A program made the translations under genes and the position numbers. DNA of 64,000 bases from Limonium bicolor (lineage: Eukaryota; Streptophyta; Magnoliopsida; Caryophyllales; Plumbaginaceae), in contig CM041778.1 of assembly GCA_023374045.1 (NCBI GenBank), forward strand, positions 403,432,438 to 403,496,437. The letters are read 5' to 3'. A model generated the notes under the pieces. It did no database searches, was not told where the DNA came from, and saw only the letters and a list, made by a program, of their open reading frames with translations. Positions 1-11,679 of this stretch are shown here, one piece after another. Position 1 is the first letter of the stretch; each line of letters starts with the position of its first letter.

Positions 1-499
1 ACCATTATTACTTGTTTAATACTCACTCCTCCCTCTCCTCCCCTCCCCCCTTCCACATATCATGTACATATCTACCTTGATTCGACTCTGTTACCATCCT
101 CAGTATGCCCCCCCAAAACCCACTATTTTGTAGCTAAAAAAGAATTTACAATAACTTGCTAGGTGCTTACATGGGGGCAGGGCAGACCAAGAAACTAACA
201 ATCGACAACATATATTACATACTGAATAATAAACTAAAAGTCCATTCTTTTTCCTTCTAAATCATTCTATTTCGCATTTCCAAAGAAGAAACAAATGGAC
301 AAACCTGGGGACTGGAAATTGGATCAGATGAACAAAACATCAAAAATCATCAATGGTCGAGCTCTGGATTAATTATTGAAGCGAGTAATCACTCACAGGC
401 TTCAAGATCATCTTCATCTATGATTTCACCTTCCACTCTCTAAGGAATATATAGAATGTGACCTACTTATGTTGTTGTAGACTGCCCTAACATGAACAC
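1..499 (-). other. 3' UTR and downstream flank of the bHLH gene
   Basis: This stretch follows the stop codon at 500-502 of the minus-strand bHLH gene, so its first few hundred bases should be 3' UTR. No exact polyadenylation site can be assigned by eye. The far end (1-120) is a C/T-rich tract and I see no coding signal or repeat in it. Confidence 0.4.
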
Positions 500-3252
500 T
501 CAATGTTCAGCTTTCATCCGCCCAGATTGTAAAGAACCTGCAATTTCAGAAAGAGGGAAAGAAGCTGATAAATGAAAACAAAAAAGTAGCACAAAAAAAA
601 TGATGAATTAACAAACCCTTATAGTGAACCATTAGCTTGAATTTTGAAATCATGAGCCTTTTTGCAGTTTCCTTGGGCTAGCAAAAATAAAACCACACCA
701 CAAGAAAAAATATGCAAAAGTAGAGGAAACAAAGCCTACCATTTGTATCATCACCATCACTACCAGTGTAGGCAGCAGTTTGGTTCAATCCCATATGCAC
801 TACATTCTGCAAGTCATCATCATCCCACACATTCGGTAGCTGCAAGAAGCAATCATTTTTGCAGTAAGCATCATGTTGCACTGCCCTCAAAGAAATTTAT
901 TCAAGAATCACGAGGACAGTTTATGTTAGGTGGCCTTTATAGTCTCATCAAACTAACCAAATAACCTTCTAGGAATACAGAAAGAAGTACTGTACCTGTG
1001 AAGTTGGTTCCTTATACCGTGTACTAACGTCCATCAATTGAGGACTCATATTTCTTAATGCATCAGAAGGTGAGGGTCCGATAGGGGGAGTCCAGGCTGG
1101 ACAAGGGATTGTTGAGGTGGGTGCATTGGAGGATAAGTAATGTGCATCGTATCAGGAGAGAATCCCAACTGCGAGGAACCAGCTCGAGCACATAACATTG
1201 GCTATAAGAAGAATTTGAAAATATGTCAGCTCAAAAAGAAACAAATTTACATGATCCAGAAGAGAAAACTATTAGCCCGGCAGCAAAAATAAAGTCGACG
1301 TACATCCTTTGCAAGAAGACTCTCAATGTTGAAATCTAGTCTTGGATTCACTGTTGCAAGTTTCATTGATAGAAACTGTAAAGACAAAACGTACAGTAAG
1401 CTGAGCTCTTAGAAAAATAAAAGAGAATTGTAAACAAAAGGGAATCACAAGGTGTAGCAGTTATGAAGAGTGGAAACCATCGCTGAACTAAAAGAGAAAT
1501 TAAAGGCTATGTCAATTATCTTTATTACTACTCCCTTTGTCCCATGGGCAGAGTCCTCTTTAATTTTGCACACAGATTAATGAAATGTGAAAAAGTAGAG
1601 TAATGATAGAAATGTCTTACACTGTAAGAGACACCATTTTGGGACAAATAAAAAATAGACAGAAGACTCTGACAATAGGACGGAGGGAGTACTAGAATAT
1701 ATGAACTCGTGATTACACTAAAATCTCAAAAAGATCCTTTGAGCTTATACCTCAACTTGCCTTTGCAGTGACTGCACATAGTTAATGATTTCATCCAACA
1801 TTACTGCCTTCCCTGTCACCTGCAGAAGCAACAACATAACCATAAGTATAAAGGAGCTATGAAAATCAGTGATCTCATAATAAGAAAATCTACATCCTCA
1901 AGCTTACCTTGCTACAACCAGGCACGAGATCCTGCAGAAACTTCATCCTCTCACTTATCTTCTCCCTTCTAACCTATTATGGAAGTACAGAAATTTTCAA
2001 ATTAGGATACCCTTGAACCTCAATTAACCATCCAAATAAGACTGTCGACGCTTAGATAAATCTCAAGAGAAAACCAGAAAAGCATACCCTTTCAGCTAAA
2101 CTGTGACTATTCGTAGCCTGTCCTCTACGTGCCCTAACATGTATATATTCTCCCTTCGATTTATCAGAAGATTGAGAAATCTGTTTGCCATTCCTTCCAG
2201 AGTTGTTCTTGGTTGATGGTGGTGAACAACTCAATTTACCACCAGTATCCTTCCCAGCTTCAACATGTTGCTCCTGATGTTGACCCATCTCTGAATCCTA
2301 ATTATTATAGAGTACCACAATCAAACACAGCAAACCCATGAAAATGAATACATAATCAAATCACGCTCATTTCAACAGGGAAATTACAAAACATTTTTTT
2401 TACCCGGCCACCCCTTTGCCTTTTCTTGGAGCCAGGTCTTTTGGATGAAGAAGGTTCAGTGGCAGTATCCATCAAAGATAGCTCCTCATCTTCACCACCT
2501 GCTGTTTCTGCTTCATCAGAGTCACCTGGTTTAGACTCATCATCAAAACCTTCAGTTTTTCTCTCAGCTTCAAGATTGCTCCCCTTTTCAGTACCCAGGG
2601 GAACATCCTGCTCAGCCAAAGCCTGGTTGGTCATTCCATGTTCTGAAAGCTGTCCACCACAGCCTGCTTCAGTGACATGGTCACGGAAAGCCTCTTGTGT
2701 ACCAGGCGGGATATTTACTCCACCATGACTATATGGACTCACAGCTGATTGGTGAATGCCAAAAGGGTTCGCTGTATCAGCGATATTTGTACTGAAGCAT
2801 GAGAACCGAGCAGCTCGCTCAATGAAAGCTGAATCAGCTGGAAATTGAGATAGACTATGAGGGAGCGCTGCCGATACATTGGGCAGAACAAGGCCTCCCT
2901 TTAACATTGAGTTCAGAACGTCCCAGCCACTGTTATCTAGTCCACTCCTCAAAGAGCTTGGAAATTCTCTTGTCTGTACCAAAGTATCAGGAAAGCTTGC
3001 AACATTTTGAAGTTGGACACCACTGTATCCCAAGGAGTGTGCGCTGGATGGATGATCCCGATGGGTGGAACAAATGAATTAACAATGGAACCCATGGAGG
3101 AATGTGAGGGACCAATTGGATTGCCCTCAGAGGTCATTCTCATGGATGAAGAGTTGGAGAAGTTTGACCATCAGGAGGCACAGGTGATGTATGATGGTAG
3201 TTAGCTGAGTCTTCCCTTCTCTTATCAACCTCCATTTATCACCCATATCCAT
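500..3252 (-). CDS. bHLH transcription factor, bHLH49/CIB-like (eight coding exons, frame broken by single-base losses)
   Basis: Nuclear DNA-binding regulator of the plant bHLH49/62/78 (CIB) type, expected to dimerise and bind E/G-box promoters. Exons read on the minus strand, all GT-AG and phase-compatible: 3252-2404, 2297-2088, 1973-1908, 1819-1751, 1375-1304, 1201-996, 839-740, 537-500. The first exon encodes a long acidic/Ser-rich N-terminus ending in a basic stretch (KKRQRGGR). Exons 2-4 hold the bHLH domain: basic region HSLAERVRR with the His-Glu-Arg G-box-reading residues, helix 1 KISERMKFLQDLVPGC, loop, then helix 2 KAVMLDEIINYVQSLQRQVE. The C-terminus (LPNVWDDDDLQ) is typical of the subfamily; the expected length is about 540 residues. 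The frame is lost in four places by apparent one-base deletions: near 3235-3237, 3144-3145, 3059-3061 and in the G-run 1084-1088. Either the draft assembly has errors or this is a recent pseudogene. The start was chosen because MDMG matches the family N-terminus. Confidence 0.88.
1531..1689. mobile_element. Stowaway-type MITE in a bHLH intron
   Basis: The terminal inverted repeats are CTCCCTTTGTCCC at the left and the complement of GGACGGAGGGAG at the right, flanked by the TA dinucleotide on both sides (1529-1530 and 1690-1691). Subterminal GCAGAGTCCTC and AAGACTCTG also pair. The length (159 bp) and TA target are those of Stowaway (Tc1/mariner-derived) MITEs. It lies wholly inside the intron 1376-1750. 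Confidence 0.85.
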
Positions 3253-4450
3253 TTCAGCTTTCTTAGGAATTCAAGAAATTACAGAGACTTGAGCAAAAAT
3301 GAGCTCGGCTGAAGGGAAAACCGATCACAAATTCTGAGACAGATGAAGTCCTGATCAGAGGTTGGAAGAACCAGTTCGACTTAAGGAATTGGGTTCAAAG
3401 TAAGGGAAATCCTGAAAACCAAAAGTGAGAAGAGAGTGGATATCAGCTAGAGGAAGAAAAATACCAAAACACTAGCAAGCAGTATTTGCTTAATATGGGA
3501 AGAAGAAACGTGAAACCCACTTCATTCAGTGAGCCAAGAAATAACACCAGACGGACCCAATGAAAACACATAGAAGACATCAGCCTGTACAAGAGATTAT
3601 ACACGTGTACTAGAATCTTTCAATTCAAATTCATCAATTAAACTAAGATAGTACAATTCCGATGGGATAAAAATGAGCAATTGAACAGAGGCAAAGACAG
3701 AAGGCCTACATAGAAAGCCGCAGCTGAGGAATCTATTCAAAGAGAGGAGAACAAGGAAGCGAAAGTCCGTAGGGGCAGTCAATTTAGCTAGAGAAGAACA
3801 TTGATTTCGACATAATAAATGAGTCACCGTTCAATACTCCTGTCCTTGAAAACAAAGAAAGAAAAAACAAAAGAAAAAACCCTAGTCAGAGCAGATGAGT
3901 CAGCTCAGCTATGAATCAGAGAAGCGCCAGAGATGGAGAAGGATAGGAGAGGGGAAAAAGCATGAAAACCCATTAACCAAAAATGGGAAGAGATAGATAC
4001 CCATTTCAGATTGCTGTGCTTCTGCTCTGCTCTTCTTTTTCAGTGTACTCGTCGTCCTCTCTCCGTCGTAGGAGGTTTTTTTTCCCTTTTTCTTTTCTTC
4101 TCAATAAGTAGTGAAATTTTGTTCAATTTGGGGCGTACTGGTATTATAGCTTTCTGTAACCTACACAGTACACACCCACCAAGCTCCACGATACTTAGTA
4201 GAAATTTACTTATGTTTGGTTGAGCATTTACCAGCTGTTGATTATCCTTCACGCTTCAACGCGCAAGTGAAAGGGAACAGAGATTGAGGGGGGAAAGAAG
4301 GCCTACGCTGCTAAGAAGAAAGAAGAAGAGGTAGAAGACGGGAGCAGAGGGAAAAGTAACAGTAGTTTCAAAGTAGAGTGATCAGTATACAGCGAAGAAA
4401 GCAACAGTCGAGAGAGGACAAAGAATTTGAGTATCGGAAATAAAAGACGA
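3253..4450 (-). promoter_or_regulatory. Probable 5' leader (with possible leader intron) and promoter-proximal region of the bHLH gene
   Basis: Upstream of the ATG on the minus strand lies about 1 kb without coding potential. The minus strand is strongly C/T-rich at about 4250-4420 and 4020-4110, as plant 5' UTRs often are. A good donor (GGGTATCT) near 3998 and acceptor-like AG sites just before the ATG suggest a leader intron of about 0.7 kb. No TATA box could be fixed, so the transcription start is unknown. Confidence 0.4.
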
Positions 4451-4734
4451 AAAGGAAATTGAAAGATCAATTAATTATACTAGTAGTAGTATATTGAAAA
4501 AGAAAAGAAAGACCCACAAAGTCCTGCATTTATTCCCACGCCTGCATAAAAATGAGAGCTCTTGATGATTAACCACCGCCACAGTTACTGATGACACCAT
4601 TGCTTATCTTTTTTAATACTGCACTTAACTTGGTTTGGATTAAACGTTCATACTAGTAGTACTACTAAAAATAGGAGTAGATAATTACCCTGCAGAAGTG
4701 CCAGCTCTTGGCGTAATGTTGAGATCTTCTACTA
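4451..4734. other. Intergenic spacer, nothing recognised
   Basis: AT-rich non-coding DNA upstream of the bHLH gene. It contains short runs of CTAGTAGTAGTA-type repeats (about 4480 and 4655) but no ORF or structural RNA that I can support. Confidence 0.4.
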
Positions 4735-4962
4735 CCTCCGTTCCGTACGTGTCTCATTTACTTTTTGACACGCTTTTTCACTTCAATATTAAATATATAA
4801 GATAAAAATTTTTATAAAAATAATTTTTACAATATATAGTTTTTCACATAAGGATTCCATTATAAAAAAATTTATAAAATTATATTATCTTACATGTTAA
4901 ATATTGAAGTCAAACAACCTATCCGAATAGTAAAGTGGACAGTCCAACTTGGGACGGAGGAG
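4735..4962. mobile_element. Stowaway-type MITE
   Basis: It begins CCTCCGTTCCG and ends CGGGACGGAGGAG-like, so the ends are inverted repeats of the CTCCGTCCC class, flanked by TA (4733-4734 and 4963-4964). The 228-bp interior is A/T-rich and itself palindromic around 4800-4880 (ATAAAAATTTTTATAAAAAT and its complement). Confidence 0.75.
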
Positions 4963-5276
4963 TACTTTATTTTCCTCTTTATTCTCTGTGCAAGAATATT
5001 ATATTACTATAAGGATGGCGATGGTCGTCCTTCCCTCCCCATGAATTTTTATTTCACTTGGGGAAGTGAGCTTTGACAGCCCCCTTTCCGTTGGCCAAGG
5101 CAATCTAAGCTCTTTGACCAAGTTTTTTTGCCATGTTTATGATGACTTGTACTCTTTTTTTTTTCCAGCACCATCGTCGTGGATTTTTCTATTAAGGTAA
5201 GTTTAGAAAACTAGGCAATACGGAGCTGATTCATGAAGAAATTTATGTCACTATTACTGGTCTGATAATTCACTAA

Positions 5277-6525
5277 GGGGGCGTTCACTTTGGGGTAATC
5301 AACAAAGGGAAACAGAATCATTCCCTTTGTGGTTGTTTGTTTTGTATTTAAATGATTCTGTTTCCCCCACTTCAGGTTTCAAAAACCCACAATTCCCTTT
5401 TGATGATTCCCCCCAATATCCCAGGGAAAGGTATTCCCTTTCCTCCCTCTTACCCCTATCATCATCTTTAGCATAAATAAATATTAATATATAATATATA
5501 ATTTATATAAATACTAATATATGATACATAATTTTTATAAATATTAATATACAATATTTTTATCTAATAGAAATACAAATATTTATTTATACTTTATATA
5601 AATAAAATATAGATCAATATGAATATTATATATATATATTATTAAATGTTTAATATATAACATTTATAATTTCTAAAAATATAATATATATATATAATAT
5701 GGTCATATATATTATTTATATTTGAAAAAAAATGAACAAATAATATATATATAACATAATTTAATTACAATAAATTCGAAATAATATATATTATATTATT
5801 TAAATAAATATTAATATATATCATTTATACATATAGTTATAATTTAAATAAATATGAACAAATATTATATAAATATATATTAATATTAATAATATTACTT
5901 ATACTTTAAATGATTAAAAATAATATATATATTCTCTTTATAAATTTAAATAAATATTAAGATATATATTATTATAAAATATTTATATTCTATATTATTT
6001 ACAATTTTATTAAATATTGTTAAATAATATTATTTAAAAAATTTAAATACTTAAAACTAAAGATTAATAATATATATAGTATATATAATTTATATAAATA
6101 TTTATTTATATTGTTTACAGTTTAAATAAATATTATATAATATATATATATTAATAAATATTTTTTATAAACTTAAATACTATAAAATAAAAAAGTTATA
6201 TATATAGATAATTTTTTTAAAAAACATACATAATATAAACTATATAAATATTAATATATGTCATTTATAATTTAAAAAATATTTATATATGCTATATAAT
6301 TTATATAAATATTAGTATATGTTGCATACAAATTAGATAAATATTAATATATATTATTCATAGTGTAAATCTGTTTGGAACCAAACAACAACAAAGACAC
6401 TCATTGAGAATTCTATTATGTTTCCATGTAGAATCAAACAGAATTCTTGATTCTGGGGAATCCCTTTCCTTTCCATTCTCTTTCCTGATTCCATTCTGTT
6501 TCCTCGCCTCGAAGTGAACGCACCC
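5277..6525. mobile_element. Tourist/PIF-Harbinger-like element, 1.25 kb, non-coding
   Basis: The ends are GGGGGCGTTCACTTTG and the inverted CGAAGTGAACGCACCC, flanked by the 3-bp target duplication TAA (5274-5276 and 6526-6528), the signature of PIF/Harbinger elements. Subterminal blocks rich in TTCCCTTT and CATTCTGTTTCC are also inverted with respect to each other. There is no transposase ORF. The same subterminal words recur in the 283-bp MITE at 61712-61994, so both belong to one family. Confidence 0.8.
5465..6362. repeat. A/T-only low-complexity core inside the Tourist-like element
   Basis: About 900 bp consist almost purely of A and T, with the words TATATA, AATATTAATATA and TATAAATA repeated irregularly. 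It looks like an expanded A/T microsatellite that enlarged the MITE. No gene is present. Confidence 0.8.
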
Positions 6526-6549
6526 TAATTTATTTGGGTAGTTATGTTA

Positions 6550-6645
6550 CTCCATTTTAAATGTAACTCGTTTAAAAAATGAATTTAGACTAAAAATAAG
6601 TGTAAATTTATATTTAGAAGGACTCACATTTAAAATAGGAGGGAG
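6550..6645. mobile_element. Short Stowaway-like MITE
   Basis: The left end CTCCATTTTAAATGTAACTC and right end GACTCACATTTAAAATAGGAGGGAG are imperfect inverted repeats, with TA on both sides (6548-6549 and 6646-6647). It is 96 bp long and can fold into a near-complete hairpin. Confidence 0.75.
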
Positions 6646-6665
6646 TAGTCATTTTTTTAATTATA

Positions 6666-7009
6666 CTCCGTCGTTTTGTCTTGGAATTTTACATAATTAT
6701 TAAGAAAATTTAAAAATAATGTCTATACCCTTTTTTAGTTTTCAAATAATAGTTATATTCATACTAAAAATTAGGATCAATTGTAAAAAATAATATATCA
6801 AAAATTCTAAAACAGTTATATTTTAGAACTAAATTTGAATACTAAAATAAATTATATTTCGGTAGTGTTTATTATATTAGTTATAAAACATAATATATAT
6901 TTTAGAAAATTAATATATTTAATCTTACTAAAGTATAAAAAAAATTTGATGATAAAGATTTATAGTTGAGAGTTCTTAACTGAAATATTAATTAGGGAGT
7001 TCGGAGGAG
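6666..7009. mobile_element. Stowaway-like element, tandem copy 1
   Basis: It begins CTCCGTCGTTTTG and ends TTCGGAGGAG, with TA at both edges (6664-6665 and 7010-7011). The interior is AT-rich and non-coding. An almost identical element lies 396 bp downstream (7062-7405). Confidence 0.65.
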
Positions 7010-7061
7010 TAAATCTTTAGTTTTTTTTTTGATAATTTAGGCTTTCGCCATTTTAATTATA

Positions 7062-7405
7062 CTCCGTCGTTTTGTCTTGGAATTTTACATAATTATTAAG
7101 AAAATTTAAAAATAATGTCTATACCCTTTTTTAGTTTTCAAATAATAGTTATATTCATACTAAAAATTAGGATCAATTGTAAAAAATAATATATCAAAAA
7201 TTCTAAAACAGTTATATTTTAGAACTAAATTTGAATACTAAATTAAATTATATTTCGGTAGTGTTTATTATATTAGTTATAAAACATAATATATATTTTA
7301 GAAAATTAATATATTTAATCTTACTAAAGTATAAAAAAAATTTGATGATAAAGATTTATAGTTGAGAGTTCTTAACTGAAATATTAATTAGGGAGTTCGG
7401 AGGAG
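7062..7405. mobile_element. Stowaway-like element, tandem copy 2
   Basis: This is a direct repeat of 6666-7009 at a spacing of 396 bp. The copies have the same length and ends, and I noticed a single base change (AAAATAAAT versus AAATTAAAT). The two are separated by a T-run and TCGCCATTTTAAT. The near-identity says the duplication is recent, or that one copy arose by local segmental duplication or by assembly. Confidence 0.7.
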
Positions 7406-8757
7406 TAAATCTTTAGTTATTTGTCATTTCTCATCAATCAATAATTACTTATTACTACCTTATATAAGAAATGTATCAAAATATCAATTAATATTGTAGC
7501 TAGTTTTTTCTTATAAAATCAACTTTTTTTACGAAAACAAAATTTCATCTCGAAGCTATCATAATACTTCCAAACTGGCTATGATTCAAGGAGTTGTTGG
7601 GTTGACAAATTATGAATTAATAGTCGTGGAAACCGAAGAAGATTCCTCCCCATTTTCCAACGGCATTCAACTCATATTTTATCTCTTACTTGTACCAGTG
7701 TCAAAAACGAAAGAAATGGAACACAAGCATTCACATGATTATTTCGGAGAGGCATTCAAATGTTAAGGTCATAGTAGTAGTCACCTTGTTCTTTTCATGT
7801 CGTTTATGGCAATGAAAAATAAAAAATTAAACTAGCACAAACTAGCGAAAAGCACATAATCACAACATTATAAATTGTGTGCTTAGAAAAAACCACCATC
7901 TAGAAATTTCCAGTGGATAGTTGTTGACCCATTGCTAATTCAATCGTACACGCCACTTGATCGTGTTGTATGGCCCCATTCTTTTGCATCTAGCTGACAG
8001 TTTATACTAGCTGATATTGACTGATGGCTGATTGTAAAAGAATGTGTTGAACTCGTCAACCCAGTCAAATATATTAAACCAGTTGAATATGAGAGACAAT
8101 TTGAGTTTAAATAGCTACTAGTTGATAGCTGATATTAGCTGATATTGACTAATAGCTGATTGTAAAAGAATGAATTAAGGTGATCAATCCAGCTGATAGT
8201 ACATAAACCAGCTTATATGTATTTTAACTTGTTAAGGTATATGAAATTATTAATGCATGTCAGAATTGATAAATTATTTATTTATAAATAACTAATTATC
8301 TCTTTTGGAGCTAGATAACACTGTTTCTAGGCGAGAAGGGTTGATTAGATTTGCATTAAAGAAGAGCTATGATGTTAGATTTCACTGAGCAGAGGTGGGA
8401 GGCTAGGGCATTTTTCGAGGGAGGGAGATGTTTTTTAGGTTGGAGGTAATGAGGAGGAGAAAGCCCATTATTTAGGATCATTGGCTCTTAACTATATGAA
8501 TCATGGTGTTTATGTTTAGTTTGGAACACATCTTTTCGGTAGCAATCTACCTCGATATGCATAAGTTGATAGGTCTATTATAATGTTTACAATAATAGTT
8601 TAATGTCTGTAATTCAGGGCAGTTTACGTTTAGTTTACAACAACCTAGCTATTCGTATAAAAATCATATATACACATCTATCAAACCTAGAAGAATACAT
8701 GAGATATTTTTCTCTTTTCTACATTGTTCCATTAATTTTCCCTTTATTACGTAAATA
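7406..8757. repeat. Non-coding spacer with a two-copy GCTGAT-rich repeat; possible Copia LTR remnant at its right end
   Basis: No gene is recognisable; the short ORFs here lack any family signature. A 34-bp segment (CTGATATTGACT... TTGTAAAAGAATG) occurs at 8011-8044 and again about 128 bp later at 8139-8172, surrounded by more GCTGATA words, probably an old hAT-type MITE. The last few hundred bases precede a primer-binding site and may be a decayed Copia 5' LTR, but I cannot fix its start. Confidence 0.4.
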
Positions 8758-8790
8758 TGGTATCAAAGCTGATGTAATGGCTATCGCCTA

Positions 8791-8848
8791 ATCTATCTCT
8801 ATCTCTATCTCTATCTCTATATCTATCTTCTCTCTCTCTCTCTCTCTG
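8791..8848. repeat. Microsatellite (ATCTCT)n / (CT)n
   Basis: Runs of ATCTCT pass into CTCTCT between the Copia PBS and the gag start. The pyrimidine-rich strand is the coding strand of the element, so it would form a CU-rich leader. Confidence 0.9.
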
Positions 8849-8876
8849 TTTTTCCTTCTCGATCTGCCTCTCTCGG

Positions 8877-10155
8877 ATGACGGACGATCACTCCACCTTT
8901 GCTAGAAATGATGGCGCTGGATCGGGCAATGGTGGCATCGGATCTGGTGTTTCTAGTGCTCAACTTTCTGCTCCTGCAAAAATTACAACACCTCCTGAAT
9001 TAATTTTATATGCAACCACGAATTTCTTCAAGTTAAAGCAAGACAACTTTCACATTAGGCAGGAGTGATTATTTCTTTCTTAAGAGGTAACGACTTGTAC
9101 AAATTCATAGATGGATCTTATCCTTGCCCAATTCCTACTCTAGATCCATCTAATGTGGTTGAGATACTCAATGGACACAGTTAAATCAATGGGAGCGGTC
9201 AAGTTATTGGTATCAAAACGGCAGCTAAAGCCTAAAATTATCTCCAGGAAACCTTTGCCTTATAGACAGTTGCTCAAATAGGATAGTTGCACTTACAGCC
9301 TACTGAGAACATTACTTCCTTTTATAGTCGTGCTCAAGGTCTGGTTGATTCATTAGCTATAACAGGGCTCAAAGTTTCTCATCGAGAATTTCAAAGCTAT
9401 ATTTTGAAAGGGATGTCAAATGACTATAGTGTTCTAGCTTCTAACGTGCTCATCATAATTGATGCTTGCACACTCAGTCAGTTATATAATTTCATGTTGG
9501 CTAGCAAATGTTGGTTTCAACAACAATAGAACAACTCCCTATATCCTTGAATGCTACAGTTGCGTCTTCCTATGAAGGAAGAGGAAAACCACAACATAAT
9601 GCTTGTGCTAGGTCTAATTCTACCAAAGGGAGAGGGAGAGGCTTCGCCTTTGCTACTACAATCAACAATATTACACCCCATCCCACTATGCCACAAAATT
9701 TTACTGGAAAACCCGTTTCTATGCCTCAATGTCAGATTTGCCGCAAGCATGGTCATGAGGCCTTTTCCTGTTATCACCACTTTAATTATTCCTACCAGCC
9801 TCGGCCTCCTAACTCTATGCAAGCTAATGTTACGACTACAGCTAATTTCCCAGCTCTCGAATGGATGTTCAACACTGTTGCCTTCACCACCTTGTTGGAG
9901 ATTTCTCCAAGCAGAATATCAATGCTTCTCATTATGGAGGGACATATACAGCTACCCTAGGCGATGGATCATCTCTCAATATCTAATAGCAAGCTACCGC
10001 TTCCTTAAGTATTGATGATAAACATTACTTGCTTTCTGATGTGTTACATGTTCCTAGCCTTAGTAAGCAATTAATTTCAGTGAGTAAATTTTGTGAACAC
10101 AATGATACCTACTTTTAGTTTTACTCAAATCACTTTCTATTGAAGGATTTTGATA
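8877..10155 (+). pseudogene. Copia gag-protease pseudogene
   Basis: Gag begins near 8877 (MTDDHSTFARND), continues through stop codons to a second open piece at 9287-9529 (SFYSRAQGLVDSLAITGL, the UBN2-type Copia gag region) and, after a frameshift, a third piece from 9508. That piece holds a CCHC zinc knuckle, C-x2-C-x4-H-x4-C (CQICRKHGHEAFSC, about 9730-9771). The protease motif is visible but mutated: the expected Trp-x-x-Asp-[Ser/Thr]-Gly has become WMFNTVA near 9862. The segment LLSDVLHVPSLSKQLISVSK (10030-10090) is the Copia region between protease and GAG-pre-integrase. Many stops and shifts make it non-functional. Confidence 0.82.
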
Positions 10156-10160
10156 AGCCT

Positions 10161-11659
10161 TAGACTTATCATATATTATAGACTAGAATTAGAGCAATAA
10201 TAGTCAAAATAAGGTTATAATAGCTAATATTTATGTTATATCATATATAAAGTTTATTATTTATGTTCATACTTATGTTTTATATATTTTTATGCAAGAA
10301 ATAAATTCTAACCAAGTGATGCTGGGCATGATGCTGGAAGTATGATTCACGGCATAAATGGAGAAAGACGGACGTCAAGCCGGATGCAATGTCGGGTACA
10401 TCTTATCCGGTACAAGCAAAAGTCACCACGGTTGACCAGACGTTGGCAGTTAATGACCGTTACCAAACCAACCAATGTTGGGTATGGTGTCAGACATCCC
10501 CTGTCCGGCACAAGTATCTTTTCGCTGGTTTGGCGGTTTAATTAACCGTTAAAATAACACATTTATCACGTGGTGCCGGATACAACGGATCTGGCATTAC
10601 ACTTGGCACAAAGGAAGATTGAAGTCTATAAATAGGCTGAAGGTGTAAGGATTCAAACACATTCCAACATATCAGCACACTCCATTCACACTTCACTTCT
10701 GCACTCATTCCACTGTTGGTGTCCAAGGAGATTTTTCGCAACCATCTATGAAGAAGAGAAGAAGATCCCTATCGGTTAAGGCTATGATCAATTCCCTTAT
10801 CCTCTTTGTATCTCTTATTTTATTAATGTAGATGGAAAAGTAGAAATCCTTGTTGTTCTTGGTTAGGAATGATTTCTTCCATGTAAAACAATATGGTTAT
10901 CTCAATACAAATACAAGTGTTTATTAAGATTTCGGTCAGTGCAAGTTGAATATGTTGATCGCTTATTCTTTTTATTCAAGGTTCAACTTGAGATTTATCA
11001 ATCAAGAGTAGGATTGGAGAGAGGAAGTCTTAGTGAATCTTTATCGTTGTCTTCTGTGCATCAGTGGGAGCAACACTTAAGATTTTCGAGTTTAACCTAT
11101 TTTCCCCCACTACCTTGTTCGTTTCCTGGCATGAAATATGTTTGATTCAACAATGGGTAGTGAGTTTCCTGTTATCATACTCGAAACTGGAAATACAATT
11201 GACATTTGAATATGTCAGGTAAACTGCCAGGTGTCTGGTGTCTGGCATATTCAAGGTGCTTGAATGTGCAGTGCATCCAGTGTCCGGCAAGACATCCGGC
11301 ATATTCATTTGTTTAGTTAAATTTGAGTCTTGTAATTTTATTGTGTGATTGTATTGGTACTTGGTTGATTGTAATCCCAAACCTAGGACAAATCATTATG
11401 AATACCATACTTTAGGATTTTATTTAGTTCTTTTGATTTTAAATTAATGTTCACTTTTTCCCCCTTATCTAGAATAGGTTATTATCGAGGGTTGGGACTA
11501 ATTTTCTACTAAGTCCCTTGGGTTTGATACTCTTGGTCGTAATTTGCTTACACTATATTCTGACTGGGATTTTTGCTATCCCTATAGAGTTGTAGGATTC
11601 TTTGCACTATTTTATTCTTTTTGTACATTCTTTTATCCCTACAATTTTCCTGTTAGCAA
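10161..11659 (+). mobile_element. Probable 5' LTR region of an Athila-like element
   Basis: This is about 1.5 kb of non-coding DNA directly before a tRNA-Asp-type PBS, ending in CA at about 11658. It has clusters of CCGGCA/TCCGGC words (10370-10600 and 11215-11300). Its left edge is not certain, because the Copia remnant fades out near 10160 without a visible target duplication. Athila LTRs are commonly this long. Confidence 0.5.
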
Positions 11660-11661
11660 AA

Positions 11662-11679
11662 TGACGCCGTTGCCTGGGA
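11662..11679 (+). other. Primer-binding site, tRNA-Asp type (degenerate)
   Basis: TGACGCCGTTGCCTGGGA differs at two positions from TGGCGCCGTTGCCGGGGA, the tRNA-Asp-complementary PBS used by Athila and related gypsy elements. It lies about 330 bp before the gag start. Confidence 0.75.

Larger units (their letters stand above)
8758..10160 (+). mobile_element. Truncated Ty1/Copia retrotransposon remnant
   Basis: It starts at a PBS-like site, TGGTATCAAAGC (8758-8769), one base from the 12-nt sequence complementary to plant initiator tRNA-Met. A decayed gag, zinc knuckle and protease-to-GAG-pre-integrase segment follow in Copia order. Similarity stops at about 10160. No integrase, RT, RNase H or 3' LTR is present. 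Confidence 0.8.

Noticed and set aside
2426..2728. 100-codon plus-strand frame
   Set aside because: It is the antisense shadow of the first bHLH exon.
7581..7766. 61-codon plus-strand frame in the intergenic spacer
   Set aside because: No homology, no promoter or splice context, and length expected by chance.
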